The notes under the pieces are model-generated. The model worked only from the letters and a program-made list of their open reading frames with translations, was not told the origin of the DNA and made no database searches. A DNA stretch of 64,000 nt. Source: Cyrtodaria siliqua. Taxonomy: Eukaryota; Mollusca; Bivalvia; Adapedonta; Hiatellidae. Positions 1 through 11,890 of this stretch are shown here, piece by piece. The DNA lies in the NCBI GenBank assembly GCA_037043455.1, contig JAWPHD010011223.1:21836-85835 (forward strand), in the 5' to 3' direction. The first letter of the stretch is position 1. Every line of letters starts with the position of its first letter. Both the position numbers and the translations under genes were made by a program.

Positions 1-2540
1 GTTGTGTTGATGTGTGTTGTATTATTGTGTATGTATTATTGTGTATGAACTTATTTTAGTAAATATTTTTATGAGTTTTTTTTTTAAATAAAAGTCTTAA
101 AACATGGATTATTTATTATATTGTTTATTATCATAAATATATAATTATATATGGCTTCCTAACATCACTTATATCACACAAAAGAGTGCCTCACCGTCAA
201 TACAGGCAGTTACTAAAAGCCAAAAAAAATCGTACAATGGAGGGGTTTTCCCCCTCCCGTACCCTCCCCCAGCACGCGCTAAATGCCACTATGCTTGAAA
301 ATAATCCTGTGGAGAACCCTGGTGATGTCTGTTTTAGCATTACTAAAAACGAACTAAATAACAAAATCATGCCCCATATATACTCCTGTTATCTGCCCCG
401 GGGCAGATTAGTTTTGGTAGTTATCTCAGCTTTTTTTCCCGTGTAGTGAGACACTTCCCTACCCCCAAAAAAACAAGCCCCATTTTGCTAATGCATTCTG
501 CCCCGAAGAAACCCTCTTCCCGGGAATATCTTCCCTTTATGTAGCATGGAAAGAGCTTAGATTAATTCTGGTAGTTATCTCAGCTTTATTCCGTAAAGCT
601 ACCATTTTATATTGTAGAAACTTTCTGTTGTGTTGTTTCTTCATCCTCAATGGGCGATCCGTAAGTTTCTCAGCACGCTGACGGTAACATTGTATCATGT
701 TCATTTTAAAAAGAAAGCAAGCATCTGGATGATCATGATCATTTACAAACAGTATTTCCTGTGTTGTTCAGATTTACGAAAATCCAACAGAACTTAATTG
801 CCCCGCGGCAGATAACAGAATACTGCAACCTTGTCACCGGATAAATGCCACTATGGCTATGCCTTAAAAATATGGAAAAGAATCCTGGGGAAGGCCCTGA
901 AAGATGCAAATTTTTTATTGGTAACTTTGCTGTTTTGATGCAACTGAACTGGATTATCGTTGGAGTAAAATTGAGACAGGTAAGTGTTCATTTTGTATCG
1001 CCGATCACACAGGATATGGATATTAACGCGAAAACTAACGACAAATATAGAAAATGCAAAACAGCAGGAAAACAACCAAGCAAAATTTGCATATCTGCTT
1101 AAATATAACGTCAGAAATATGTCGAATACCTTTTAATACTTTACCACTTTGTCACTTCAATCATTATACCCGTTTAAAATATCTTTATTTTAAATAACAA
1201 CAAACATTGCTGAATCGCAAATTTTAAATCAACCTCGACCTTCCACTTTCCCGCGAAATTGTAATATGTAAACTGGTTCCTTCTTTTACTTTGTACTGTC
1301 GCATTTCGGCAATGTATAGCGGAATAAACACCTGGTACCAGATTACAGCTTTTTGCGCAAGCGCAATGCGTGTAGTATTGTTTTCTGGCTTGTGGTAGCG
1401 CATAATTGGGAACCAGCCAATCAAAATATCGTCTCGGGCAAGATTATCAAAGCAAAGGAAGTCGGGGAGATATTATCTCTGGAATGGGTTGTATTTTCGA
1501 AGAAATTTCGAAAGGAGATGGTATATAAACTATTTTACGATTATGTAAAAAAGTGACTTGAAGCAAATGCATGTGCAGCTGTTAAACGGGGCAAATGCGT
1601 ATCTTAAAAACAATAAATATCACCCCACCCACCTTAATTATCCCTAATTGGCGGTGCAGGGATCACTTTACGGGAGATTTGAGGAGATTCTCTCATTGTT
1701 TTCTAAAATATCTCATCCAAAAATGTTAAATGGGGAAACAAATGTCATTACTTTTACCAGCTTGCAGTAAACAAGTTGTGACAATCTCATTCATGTCATT
1801 AATTAGATTAGAAATATGTCAACATTTTATAAATAATATCTGGAGTGCAGGTTTTTCGTTTGTGTATATATATATATACCGCTTAGAAATAACGCTGCAT
1901 ACCAAAATATGTTGTTGTCTCTACCTGTATCAATCGACTTTTAAAAGGCTTATCGAGTGTTTTATGATTATCCACTCTAGGGCTGTCATTGATAGGGTGT
2001 GAAGACAGTGAAGAGTATCGCATATATTGATATATCAAATGAAAAATATTGATGATACATCAGTTTATCGACTGAAAAGGTTACGGCTGTACTTGCTTGA
2101 GCATTTCAAATGTTTAAGCAAGTATGTATTGCTTTTATATGAGTGTTGTTACATTTAAAAGATACTCTTTGAAGCATATATATGGTAGTTTGCTTGATCT
2201 TTTCTACCTAACATAAGGCATTTATAATTATCAATTGGTCAAAGTAAAATTTCTATTTTTACATAAATTTATTTGCTTATGTCAGCATAGCAATCGCTGT
2301 TTCAAAACAAATTGGAAGACGTTTTTAAACCATCGTTTCAAGATAACTACATTAAAAAATGACAGAAATTTACAAGACGATGATTACAATCAGTGCCTAC
2401 ATACCTGTCCGACATGTTTTAGCCAAAACAGGTGCCTATTTCCAGTTTAAATGAAAGTTTTCATGAGGAAACTCCTAATTTAATACAAAATAGCGTAGGT
2501 TTTTTCTTCTGACATGTAACCCTAACCACACATATTTATA
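1..2540. other. AT-rich noncoding stretch
   Basis: No convincing coding exon was found. Short ORFs here have no recognisable domain. Two degenerate local repeats can be seen: a block containing 'aatgccactatg' followed by a 'cctgg' segment at about 283-325 and again at about 845-895, and a 'ggtagttatctcagctttt' block at about 415 and 569. 'tgccccggggcaga' at about 393 is palindromic and a similar 'tgccccgcggcaga' recurs near 799. A GTAAGT donor-like site follows an ATG at about 652, but no partner exon was seen. Confidence 0.5.
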
Positions 2541-3560
2541 CCCCCGCTAAACGAAGTTTAGTGGGTATACTGGTTTCACCCTGTCAGTCTGTAGGCTCAA
2601 CCTTGTCCGCCTCATAACTCCTCTTCCCCTGAAGCAAATCTCATAAAACTTCATGGGTGGACTGCCTGTGATGAGAGGATGGCCCTATCGATTTTGAGGT
2701 CAGTAGGTCAAAGGTCAAGGTCACTGTGACCTGATAATGAAAAACCTTGTACACTCCATAACTCCTCTCCCCCTGAAGCAAATCTCATAGAACTTCATAG
2801 GTGAACTGCCCTAGATGAGAGAATGTCCCTATTGATTTTAAGGTCAGTAGGTCAGATGTCAAAGTCACCGGAATCAGATGATGAAAAACCTTGTTTGCAC
2901 CATCATTTCTCTCCCCCTGCGGCAAATCTCATTAAACTTATAGGTGAACTGCCCGTGTTGAGAGGACAAACCCTATTGATTTTGAAGTCAGTACGCCAAA
3001 GGTCACCTTCACCCGATAATGAAAAACCTTGTTCACTCCATCATTCCTTAATCTCATGGAACTTCATAGGTGAACTGTCTGTGGTGAGAGGACGACCCCT
3101 ATTGATTTTTTAGGTCAAAGGTCACTGGCACCCGATAATGAAAAACCTTGTCCGCTCCATAACTCCTCTCCCCCTGAAGAAAATCTCATGAAACTTCATA
3201 GGTAAACTGTCTGTGGTGATTTTGAGGTCAGTAGGTCAAATGTCAAGGTCACCGGGACTCTATAATGAAAACCCTTGTCCACACCATAACTCCTCTCCCC
3301 TAAAGGCAAATCTCATGAAACTTAATAGGTGAACTGCCTGTGGTTAGAGGACAAACCCTATTGATTTTGAGGTCAGTAGGCCAAAGTCACCAGCACGAAA
3401 AACCTTGTCTGCTCAATAACTCCTCTCCCTCTCAAACAATTTCAATGAAACTTAATAGGTGGACTGCCTTTGATGAAAAGATGGCCCCTATTGGTTTTGA
3501 GGTCAGTAGTCAATGGTCAAGGCCACCATTACCTTATCATGAAAATCCCATTCTACTCAA
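2541..3560 (+). repeat. Array-type repeat with left-end hairpin, unit about 144 bp
   Basis: It starts with a perfect-looking hairpin (CCCGCTAAAC, loop, GTTTAGTGGG, about 2543-2565), followed by 'tcaccctgtcagtctg'. A degenerate tandem array follows. The anchor 'ccttgt' occurs at 2601, 2745, 2889, 3027, 3146, 3273 and 3403, giving spacings of 144, 144, 138, 119, 127 and 130 bp. Units carry 'gcaaatctcat', 'aacttcat' and 'gattttgaggtcagtaggtcaaaggtc'. ORFs across it are by-products of the repeat. The right end decays and no terminal hairpin was found. A related fragment lies at 55840-56180. Confidence 0.7.
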
Positions 3561-3792
3561 TCTTTACTATTGGGAAATGGGAGGGAATGGTAGCGGGACT
3601 AAAGAATCACTGGTTTAGAAACAAACTTGCTTTCTTTATTAGGCGACAGCCATTTATTTATTTTTTCTCTGTCTGAATTTATCAATTTTCAGTAACCCGT
3701 TAAACACCTTTATGGTAATAATATATTATAAAATTGTATGTCTTGCAATTCCTTGGCCTTTCATCTCTCTGTAAAGAGTACTTATAGCGAGT

Positions 3793-3906
3793 TGTGTTTG
3801 GAAATGTTGAAGAAGAACATCAAATAGAAGTACCATCAGTCGTGACGGACTATGTATATTTAACATGGCTCTGATATTTGATGTTCTTCAACATTTCTGA
3901 ACACAA
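3793..3906. repeat. Foldback element, about 110 bp
   Basis: The arms, about 3795-3825 ('tgtttggaaatgttgaag...') and about 3875-3904 ('...cttcaacatttctgaaca'), are near-perfect inverted repeats of about 28 bp. The loop is about 50 bp. It would fold as a single hairpin and looks like a small MITE or foldback insertion. Confidence 0.6.
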
Positions 3907-4175
3907 TCAATAATCAATCACACGACAGATTCTAAATCATAACATTCACATTCGGGCATTAGTTAAAACAGTTCCGAGATATTGAGATATTCAAATATTT
4001 ATATACTTTGTTCTTTTGAAGTGATTATTAATATTGCTATTATGGATGTATAATTTGAATGCTGTTTTATTATCAGTGATGTAGATATTTTAAATTGTCT
4101 TAATTATTGTCATAACACTTAAATGCTATTTTATACATGTGATACTTTCAGGACCTCAATCTGGGAGTTTAGTGA
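3907..4175. other. AT-rich spacer
   Basis: AT-rich sequence between the foldback and the first array-cored element. Nothing coding or structured was seen. Confidence 0.4.
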
Positions 4176-4712
4176 TTTTTAGCTCTACTGGCCAAAGGCC
4201 AGCAGAGCTTATGGGATGCCGAGTTGTCCGTCGTCCGTCCGTCGTTAACTTTTGTCTCGTTAAGACGATAGGGCCTTCATTTTTCATCCGATCTTTACCA
4301 AACTTTAACAGGTTGTTAATATCAATGAAAGCTCGGATGAGTTCGAAAACCAGCCAAATCGGACAAGTAACAGTGGAGTTATGGCCCTTGAGTTAGTTAA
4401 AAATGCCTCGTTAAGACGATAGGGCCTTCATTTTTCATCCGATCTTTACCAAACTTTAACAGGTTGTTAATATCAATGACAGCTCGGATGAGTTCGAAAA
4501 CCAGCCAGATCGGACAAGTAACAGCGGAGTTATGGCCCTTGAGTTAGTTAAAAATGCCTCGTTAAGACGATAGGGCCTTCATTTTTCATCCGATCTTTAC
4601 CAAACTTTAACAGGTTGTTAATATCAATGACAGCTCGGATGAGTTCGAAAACCAGCCAGATCGGACAAGTAACAGCGGAGTTATGGCCCTTGATTTAGTT
4701 AAAAATGCTATA

Positions 4713-6934
4713 TTTTTAGCTCTACTGATCAGAGATCAGCAGAGCTTATGCCGTGGTGCGGCGTCCGTCGTCCGTCTGTGTGAAACTTTTTTTTGTAGCG
4801 ACTTCTCCTCTGAAACTACTGAATGGATTTTCATGAAACTTTACAGAAATGTTGCCCATGAAGTCTAGTTGATCCTAGCAAAAGTTCATGTTGATGTGAA
4901 ATCCAAGATGGCCGCCAAATCTAAAAATAGGTTTTTAAAAAACAAGTTTGTAGCGACTTCTTCATGAAAACTATAAGTGATATTGATATGGGACTTTTTC
5001 TAAAATGATCAGCATGACATGATGTTGGTCCTTGTCGAAAATCGTTTTGATTCGACGTTAAACATGGCTGCCAGCGGCCATCTTTGTTTACATAGAGTTA
5101 TATAATGAAATCTTGTAGCAACTACTCCTCTGAAACTACTTGACGGATTTTCATGAAACTTCACAGGAATGTTGCTTTTGATGTCTAATTGATCCTAGCA
5201 AAATTTCAGGTCGGCCAGAAATTCAAGATGGCCGCCACGGCTAAAAATAAATTTTCAAAATACAAGTTTGTAGCGACTACTTCTTGAAAACTATAAGTGA
5301 TATTGATATGGGACTTTTTCTAAAATGATCAGCATATCATGATGTTGGTCCTTGTCAAAAATCATTTTGATTCAACGCTAAACATGGCTGCCAGAGGCCA
5401 TCTTTGTTTACATACAGTTATATAGTAAAAACTTGTAGCGACTACTCCTTTTAAACTACTTTACAGATTTTCATGAAACTTTACAGGAATATTGCTCTTA
5501 ATGTCTAATTGATCCTAGCAAAATTTCAGATCGGCCAGAAATTCAAGATGGTCGCCACAGCTAAAAATAGATTTTTAAAAAAGACGTTTGTAGCGACTAC
5601 GTCTAGAAAACTATAAGTGATATTGATATGGGACTTTTTGTAAAATGATCAGCATGACATGATGGTTATAAGAGTCAAACATTATTTTGATTCGACGTTA
5701 AACATGGCTGCCAGTGGCCATCTTTGTTTACATAGAGTTATATAATGAAAACTTGTAGCGACTACTCCTCTGAAACTACTTGACGGATTTTCATGAAACT
5801 TCACAGGAATGTTGCTCTTGATGTCTAATTGATCCTAGCAAAATTTCAGGTCGCCCAGAAATTCAAGATGGCTGCCATGGCTAAAAATAGATTTTCAAAA
5901 TACAAGTTTGTAGCGACTACTACTTGAAAACTATAAGTGATATTGATATTGGACTTTTTGTAAAATGATCAGCATGACATGATGTTGGTCCTTGTCAAGA
6001 ATTGTTTTAATTCAACGTTAAACATGGCTGCCAGCAGCCATCTTTGTTTACATAGAGTTATATAGTACAAACTTGTAGCGACTAATCCTTTGAAACTACT
6101 TGCCAGATTTTCATGATACTTTACAGGAATGTTGCTCTTAATGTTTAATTGATCCTAGCAAAATTTCAGATCGGCCAGAAATTCAAGATGGCCGTCACAG
6201 CTAAAATTAGATTTTTTAAAAAAGAAGTTTGTAGCGACTACGTCTTGAAAACTATAAGTGATATTGATATGGGACTTTTTGTAAAATGATCAGCATGACA
6301 TGATGGTTATCAGAGTCAAACATTATTTTGATTCGACGTTAAACATGGCTGTAAGCGGCCATCTTTGTTTACATAGAGTTATATAATGAAAACTTGTAGC
6401 GACTATTCCTGTGAAACTACTTGACGGATTTTCATGAAACTTCACAGGAATGTTGCTCTTGAAGTCTAATTGATCCTAGCTAAATTTCAGGTCGGCCGGA
6501 AATTCAAGATGGCCGTCACAGCTAAAATTAGATTTTTTAAAAAAGAAGTTTGTAGCGACTACGTCTTGAAAACTATAAGTGATATTGATATGGGACTTTT
6601 TGTAAAATGATCAGCATGACATGATGGTTATCAGAGTCAAACATTATTTTGATTCGATGTTAAACATGGCTGTCAGCGGCCATCTTTGTTTACATAGAGT
6701 TATATAATGAAAACTTGTAGCGACTATTCCTGTGAAACTACTTGACGGATTTTCATGAAACTTCACAGGAATGTTGCTCTTGATGTCTAATTGATCCTAG
6801 CAAAATTTCAGGTCGGCCGGAAATTCAAGATGGCCGCCACGGCTAAAAATAATTTTTCAAAAAACAAGTCTGTAGCGACTACTTCCTGAAATCAAAATCA
6901 ATCAGTAGAGCTTCAAGGTCATTGACCTCTTGTT
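4713..6934 (+). mobile_element. Array-cored Helitron-like element, type 2, nested in the type-1 array
   Basis: The left end is TTTTT then AGCTCTACTGATC (4718-4730), loop aga, GATCAGCAGAGCT. Near the right end ATCAGTAGAGCT (6901-6912) is a perfect 12-bp inverted repeat of 4718-4729. A short hairpin (AGGTC-att-GACCT) and CTCTTGTT (6927-6934) follow. The flanks (ends '...aaaaatgcta' and resumes 'catcc...') are type-1 array sequence, so this element jumped into the older one. No ORF of any length is present. Further copies lie at 25862-30025, 26098-28033 and 30781-32238. Confidence 0.75.
4795..6880 (+). repeat. Dimeric 320-bp array (155+165 bp) of the type-2 core
   Basis: 'gtagcgact' or a close variant starts at 4795, 4950, 5115, 5270, 5435, 5590, 5755, 5910, 6075, 6231, 6396, 6552, 6717 and 6872. 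Spacings alternate 155 and 165 bp with at most 1 bp deviation, giving a strict 320-bp higher-order unit. The A half carries 'ctcctctgaaactacttgac' and 'ttcaagatggccgcca'. The B half carries 'acttcttgaaaactataag' and 'aacatggctgccagcggcca'. The two halves are clearly ancient relatives. Confidence 0.85.
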
Positions 6935-7759
6935 CATCCTATCTTTACCAAACTTTACCACATTGTTAATATCGATGAAAGCTCAGACAAGTTCGAAAAC
7001 CAGCCAGATCGGACCAGTAACAGCAGAGTTATGGTCCTTGATTTAGTTAAAAACGCTATATTTTGCCTCGTTAAGACGATAGGGGCTTCATTGTTCATCC
7101 GATCTTTACCAATAGATTGTTAATATCAATGAAAGCTCGGACAAGTTCGAAAACCAGCCATATCGGATTATTAAAAGCGGAGTTATGGCCCTTGATTTAG
7201 TTAAAAATGCTATATTTTGCCTCGTTAAGACGATAGGGGCTTCATTGTTCATCCGATCTTTACTAAACTTTATCATATTGTTAATGCCGTTGAAAGTTCG
7301 AACATGTTCGAAAACCAGCCATATTGGACCAGTAACAGCGTAGTTATGGCCCTTGATTTAGTTAAAAATGCTGTATTTTGCCTCGTTAAGATGATAGAGG
7401 CTTCATTGTTCATCCGATCTTTAGCAAACTTTATCAGATTGTTAATATCAATGAAAGCTCGATCAAGTTCGAAAAACATTCATATCGGACCAGTAACAGC
7501 GGAGTTATGGCCCTTGATTTAGTTCAAAATGATATATTTTGCCTCGTTAAGACGATAGGGCCTTCATTTTTCATCCGATCTTTACCAAACTTTATCAGAT
7601 TGTTAATGTCTATGAAAGCTTGGTCGAGTTTGAAAACCAGCCAGATCGAACCATAAACAGCAGAGTTATGGCCCTTGATTTTGTTAAAAATGCTATGATT
7701 TGCCTCGTCATACGATAGGGCCTTCATTTTGCATCTGATCTTTGCCAAACTTTAGCAGA

Positions 7760-8580
7760 TTTTATGACTTTCTTTTTTACGTTATTATTTTTATTTATTT
7801 TTAAATTTTCTTATTTTTTTTTTAATTTACTTTTTTTTTTTTTTGATTTATTTTTTAATTATTATTTTTTTATTTATTTTTTTTATTCATGTTTTTTTTT
7901 TTTTTTTAATATTTATTGATTGATTTATTTTTTTTCTTTAATTTTTTTTATTTTTTCTTTAATTTTTTTTTTATTTTTAAGGCCAGGTTTTTTTTATTAA
8001 TTGATTTACCGATTTTTTTTCTAAAAGTTGAGGGTAGGCGGAGGGGAAAAAAAATAAAAATAAAATTAAGATGGTGACCAAAAAATGCCATTTTAATATG
8101 TTACTGTAGTATTTCATACCTCGACAAAACATAAAAATAACATTCAATTCTTAAATCTGTAACCAACGTTATTTCAGAGTTTGAATTAGCACTTTGATCA
8201 TACATCCAAAAATCATTGTTTTTGCTTCTTTGTTTTTTTAGCATTCCGTGTGGATGATTTTAAGGCTCTGTTGAAGCAGGAGAGGCAGATAGGTCTCACA
8301 CAATACTGAAAGTTTCTCTCAGTTGCCTGACTTCATATTTTTTTAATTTTTTTAATTTTTTTTTTAAAGAGTTGGCAAAACTTGCAGTCGGCGGGTCCGT
8401 AAATCTAAAAATCAAAAAACTCTGGCCTAATTGATTTAAAAAAAAAAAAAAAAAATGTTTTTTTTTTTTTGTTTTTTTTTGTTAATTGATTCATTTTTTT
8501 TAAAAGTTTTTTTTTTGATTATTATTATTCTCTAAAAAAAATAATTTTTATTTCTTTTATTTATCTTTTTTTTTTAGCTC
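7760..8580. repeat. T-rich low-complexity stretch containing a MITE (about 7982-8427)
   Basis: Long T runs with scattered A. Within it, 'ggccaggttttttt' at about 7982 and 'aaaaaactctggcc' at about 8414-8427 form imperfect terminal inverted repeats (about 13 bp) around about 445 bp of unrelated sequence that includes 'tgcagtcggcgggtccgtaa'. This looks like a MITE inserted in the type-1 element. No ORF. Confidence 0.5.
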
Positions 8581-8869
8581 TATGTTGGACCAGTCGGACC
8601 AGTAACAGAGGAGTTATGGCTCTTCATTTAGTTAAACATGCTATATTTTGCCTCATTTATACGGTAGGGCCTTCATTTTTCATCTGATCTTTACCAAACT
8701 TTACCAGATTCTTTAGTTACGGCCCATGATAAAGTTAAAAAGCTGTTTTTTGCCTGTAACTTTCAAAAAAACTTAAATGGCAGTCCGTCGCTTCATTGAT
8801 GTTATAAGAGCCGTGTTAGCCAGTAGAGCGTCTACAGGCCCTCTTGGGCCTCTTGTTTTAAGGGAGATT

Positions 8870-10500
8870 CATGCAAAAATCTGGGAGGTTTTTTCGCGGA
8901 CTATTTTCAGCGCGAGAGCAGTATTTTTTACCCAAATTCCACAAACTTATACCCATAGCAGGGCATTTTATCTTATGTACCAGAGGCCTGTAAACTTTTT
9001 CTCAATAGAAAACTGGTCGTTTTTTTCCCAACTGTGGTAGAAATTTTCCCAATCAAAAAGTAGCAGTCTCTCAGAATTTGAGAAAAAGCATTAATTCTGC
9101 AATGTGTTTTTGTCTGTTTTTGTCTAAGTCAGCTCTGACTGAGAAGTTAATAAATATAATAAATAGTGGATGAAAATGTAAATAAAGCATAGTATTGTCA
9201 TATTTAATTTTTGTGAGGAAAAACCCTACATAGGATGTTTGTTTGCGTGTTAATTGGATACTATGTTTGTCGGAAAAAAGCTTAAAGCGTAATAATATAT
9301 ATTAATTGTATATAACAGACTAGAAATAAATATTATCTTATCTTATATAAAGATTTACCTGGACTTTATCCTGGACCTCAGTCTCTATATGCAAAATCAA
9401 AGAGTTGACTTTAATTTAATGTAAATGTTTATGAAATCTTACATGTTTCCCAAAATGGGAAATCCGTGCTTTTGTTTTCCCAAAATGGACAGGCCTTGGG
9501 GTTGTCGTCCCAGTTTTGTGGAAAAGCCTTGTACATTCATTTCCTTAAAGACATGAATATACTAGGCTTCGTTCCAGTATACTTTTTTGGACTTGTGACA
9601 AATCAATGGCAAACTGGCCAAATTCGCTGGTAAAAACAAGGCACTCTTTAAAATTCAGATTTATAAAAATATTGACCATCTGCTGCTGTGGGTGACATGA
9701 ATATTTCACTACATGTCAAGAGTATCAAACATTTATATTAGCTCAGCAAGCAGACAATGATTGTTATATTATACCAAACAACAACAACAACACATGATAT
9801 TCTTTTAGTTTTAGGAGAATACCATATTATTTTTTTCGGCGATTTAATAGGAGATTGAACTCATTGTTGCATCATAACATCATATTTACGATGTCAAGAA
9901 CCCGAAAGGGTAACATTAAGTCGTCATAAATTAACTATTGTAGAGGTGTAACCTTGAGATCCACTTCATCTATCTGTTTAAAGCATCAGGGCCTTTTTAT
10001 TAACCTATTTAAGTGAGGCTGCTTGATTGTAAAAACAGTATATTTTCCCAACTTTAGGAATAACACTCATATTCATCTTTTTTTCTTTCTTTTTTTTTTA
10101 CATAAAGGTGACAGACTTTACATAGCTTGTATCTTAAAAGAAATACTCAATTCAGTAATTGATTGTTATTATACCTAAACATACATTTTAACGACAACTT
10201 TTCCTTAAAAATCATTTATCTAAATAGAGGAAAATCCAGCTATTTATTTCCCCCAATTTCAATGGAAAGCGCACGTAATTTTCCAAAATCAAAGGGCTGG
10301 ACCCTTTCCCAGTGTGGAGAGAAAGACCCTAAACAATTGACATTTTTATCGTCTAATATGATTCATATAGCGGGTAATTTACATCACATTTAAAGTAGCT
10401 ATGACCAACAACAGCCAGTTTTTACAACATATGACAATATACACTGATTCTAAACCTACTGACAACAAGGTACAAAAATGTATATTATAACTTACTTTGA
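8870..10500. other. Noncoding, AT-rich, degenerate repeats
   Basis: No supported exon. A 'cccaaaatggga'-type motif recurs near 9450-9490 and 'ggcct' segments near 8981 and 9494 suggest an old inserted repeat, but its ends could not be defined. The rest shows nothing recognisable. Confidence 0.4.
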
Positions 10501-10509
10501 CAATCCATA

Positions 10510-10915
10510 CGCCCCGTGTGGTTGCCGGGGGCCCCGTTTGGTCACGGGGCAAAGAATACGGCCACTGCAGATCCCTTTAGAGGGGTAGAAGAATCACCCC
10601 AAATTCATGTTCATTTTATCATTTTTTGTTCATGTTCATTAAAGGTCTTCATCATGATCCCTGCATTGTTTCAGGTGCTATCTCGCTCGCATCAAAAGAG
10701 CAGTGGCAGAAAAACAATAACGTGGCTCCAGCGTAAATGGAGTTTCTACGATAGAATTTGCAGCAACTCTGCAGTTCAGGGTGAGAAGGTTCTAGACCCA
10801 TTTTCCATATTTTATCTCGATGTACATGGAAGATGAGCCTGGCATGTTCATGCCTTTTAGGCGCCATATAACCTTTTCATGTGTTGGTGCGCCTTAAAAC
10901 CCCAATTCAATTCAA
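10510..10915 (+). repeat. Dispersed repeat with GC-rich start and CAATT-type tail
   Basis: It begins with GC-rich short inverted repeats (gccccgtg...cacggggc, about 10510-10550). The middle part (about 10635-10680, 'aaaggtcttcatcatgatcc') is found reversed at about 33900-33950. It ends in a tandem 'caattcaattcaattg' tail at about 10903-10918, as many SINE or LINE 3' ends do. A 106-codon ORF runs through it but shares no recognisable protein family. Confidence 0.45.
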
Positions 10916-10919
10916 TTGA

Positions 10920-11110
10920 GAATCCATACACTATAGACACAATATAAAGGGCTATAACCAGCCACGTCAAACCCAAAACTGGAGCGTTGAATTAAGAGCT
11001 GCCAATTCATAATTCATTTTAGGCATATTCAATCACCGATATTTCTTGTGAAAAAACATATACTTTTAATCGGCACAATATACATTATTATATGACCTGA
11101 ACACCTGCAT
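10920..11110 (+). repeat. Dispersed repeat F, copy 1
   Basis: It shares 'attcataattcat', a 'gcatattca' block and 'ttttaatcggcacaatatac' plus 'attattatatgacctg' with 22850-23010 (same strand) and 49960-50062 (opposite strand). No coding content; the boundaries are approximate. Confidence 0.6.
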
Positions 11111-11207
11111 AGGGTTTTGTAGTGTTATTTTTTTGGCGGGTTAGTTTCTTTAATATAATGTGATGTTCTACATCTGACATACAGTCTAATTACTTTATTT
11201 ATTTCAG

Positions 11208-11255
11208 GTCAGACATTTCCTAAATCTGGGCAGACAGTCGTTGTACATTACACGG
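11208..11255 (+). CDS. FKBP12-type peptidyl-prolyl cis-trans isomerase, exon 2
   Basis: The exon lies between acceptor 'tttatttcag' and donor 'acgg|gttagt'. It encodes (G)QTFPKSGQTVVVHYTG, which aligns without gaps to human FKBP12 residues 12-28. It includes the pocket tyrosine (Tyr26 in FKBP12). Both flanking introns are phase 1 and split a glycine codon. The family isomerises Xaa-Pro bonds and binds FK506/rapamycin; in animals FKBP12 also binds ryanodine receptors and TGF-beta receptors. The upstream exon, expected to hold the start codon and about 11 residues, was not found in the 11 kb to the left. It may be very short and hidden, or outside the window. Confidence 0.85.
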
Positions 11256-11332
11256 GTTAGTACATTATATAAATCAGATCAGTATTAGAAAATACAGTCA
11301 CTACATTGAACGGTTGAGTATTGTGTCCCTTG

Positions 11333-11890
11333 CCCATCCTGTGAATCCGGGTTCAAGCCTCATCCCAAGAACCCGGGTTCAAGTCTCATCCTGGAATCCC
11401 TGGTTCATGCCTCATCCTGGAATCCCTGATTCAAGTCTCATCCTGGAATCCCTGGTTCAAGTCTCATCCTGGAATCCCTGGTTCAAGCCTCATCCCGTGA
11501 ACCCGGGTTCAAGCCTCATCCCGTGAACCCGGGTTCAAGTCTCATCCTGGAATCCCTGGTTCAAGCCTCATCCCATGAACCTGGGTTCAAGTCTCATCCT
11601 GGAATCCCTGGTTCAAGCGTCATCCATGAACACGGGTTCAAGTCTCATCCTGGAATCCCTTGTTCAAGCCTCATCCCATGAACCCGGGTTCAAGTCTCAT
11701 CCTGGAATCCCTGGTTCTAGCGTCATCCCATGAACCCGGGTTCAAGTCTCATCCTGGAATCCCTGGTTCAAGCATCATCCTGGAATCCCTGGTTCAAGCC
11801 TCATCCCATGAACCTGGGTTCAAGTCTCATCCATGAACCCGGTTCAAGCTCATCCCATGAACCCGGGTTCAAGCCTCGTCCCGTTAACCA
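11333..11890 (+). repeat. 26-bp minisatellite in FKBP intron 2
   Basis: About 21 tandem 26-bp units alternate mainly between two variants, 'tctcatcctggaatccctgg' plus ttcaag and 'cctcatcccatgaacccggg' plus ttcaag. Each unit contains GGTTCAAG, close to a tRNA B box. The array restarts at about 12096 and runs directly into the body of a SINE. One isolated unit fragment sits at about 13463-13484. ORFs across the array are repeat artefacts. Confidence 0.85.

Larger units (their letters stand above)
4256..7760 (+). repeat. 151-bp tandem units of the type-1 core, in two blocks
   Basis: Copies of 'ctcgttaagacgatagggc' begin at 4256, 4407 and 4558, exactly 151 bp apart. After the nested element the array resumes at 6935 and runs to about 7760 with more diverged units carrying 'ccgatctttaccaaacttta' and 'ggagttatggcccttgattt'. 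The first block's units are almost identical, the second block's are not, so the left copies were probably homogenised or duplicated more recently. Confidence 0.75.
4176..8857 (+). mobile_element. Array-cored Helitron-like element, type 1, interrupted by two insertions
   Basis: The left end is a T-run, then AGCTCTACTGGCC (4181-4193), loop aaa, GGCCAGCAGAGCT: a hairpin with one mismatch. Near the right end GCCAGTAGAGC (8819-8829) is a perfect inverted repeat of left-end 4182-4192. It is followed by a second hairpin, AGGCCC-tctt-GGGCCT (8836-8851), and CTTGTT (8852-8857). The core is an array of 151-bp units at 4256-4712, resuming at 6935-7760 and about 8585-8760. It is split by a type-2 element (4713-6934) and by T-rich sequence with a MITE (7760-8580). 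No transposase or Rep/helicase ORF is present, so it is non-autonomous. Terminal plus subterminal inverted repeats, a 3' hairpin, array core and insertion into T-tracts fit Helentron-like non-autonomous elements; this assignment is inference. Confidence 0.7.

Noticed and set aside
7273..7748. ORFs with 'DINNLIKFAKDRM' on the minus strand and related + strand frames
   Set aside because: They repeat with the 151-bp array of the type-1 element and are open on both strands.
10516..10836. 106-codon + strand ORF
   Set aside because: It lies within a dispersed repeat, part of which recurs reversed at 33.9 kb; no domain and overlapping minus-strand frame.
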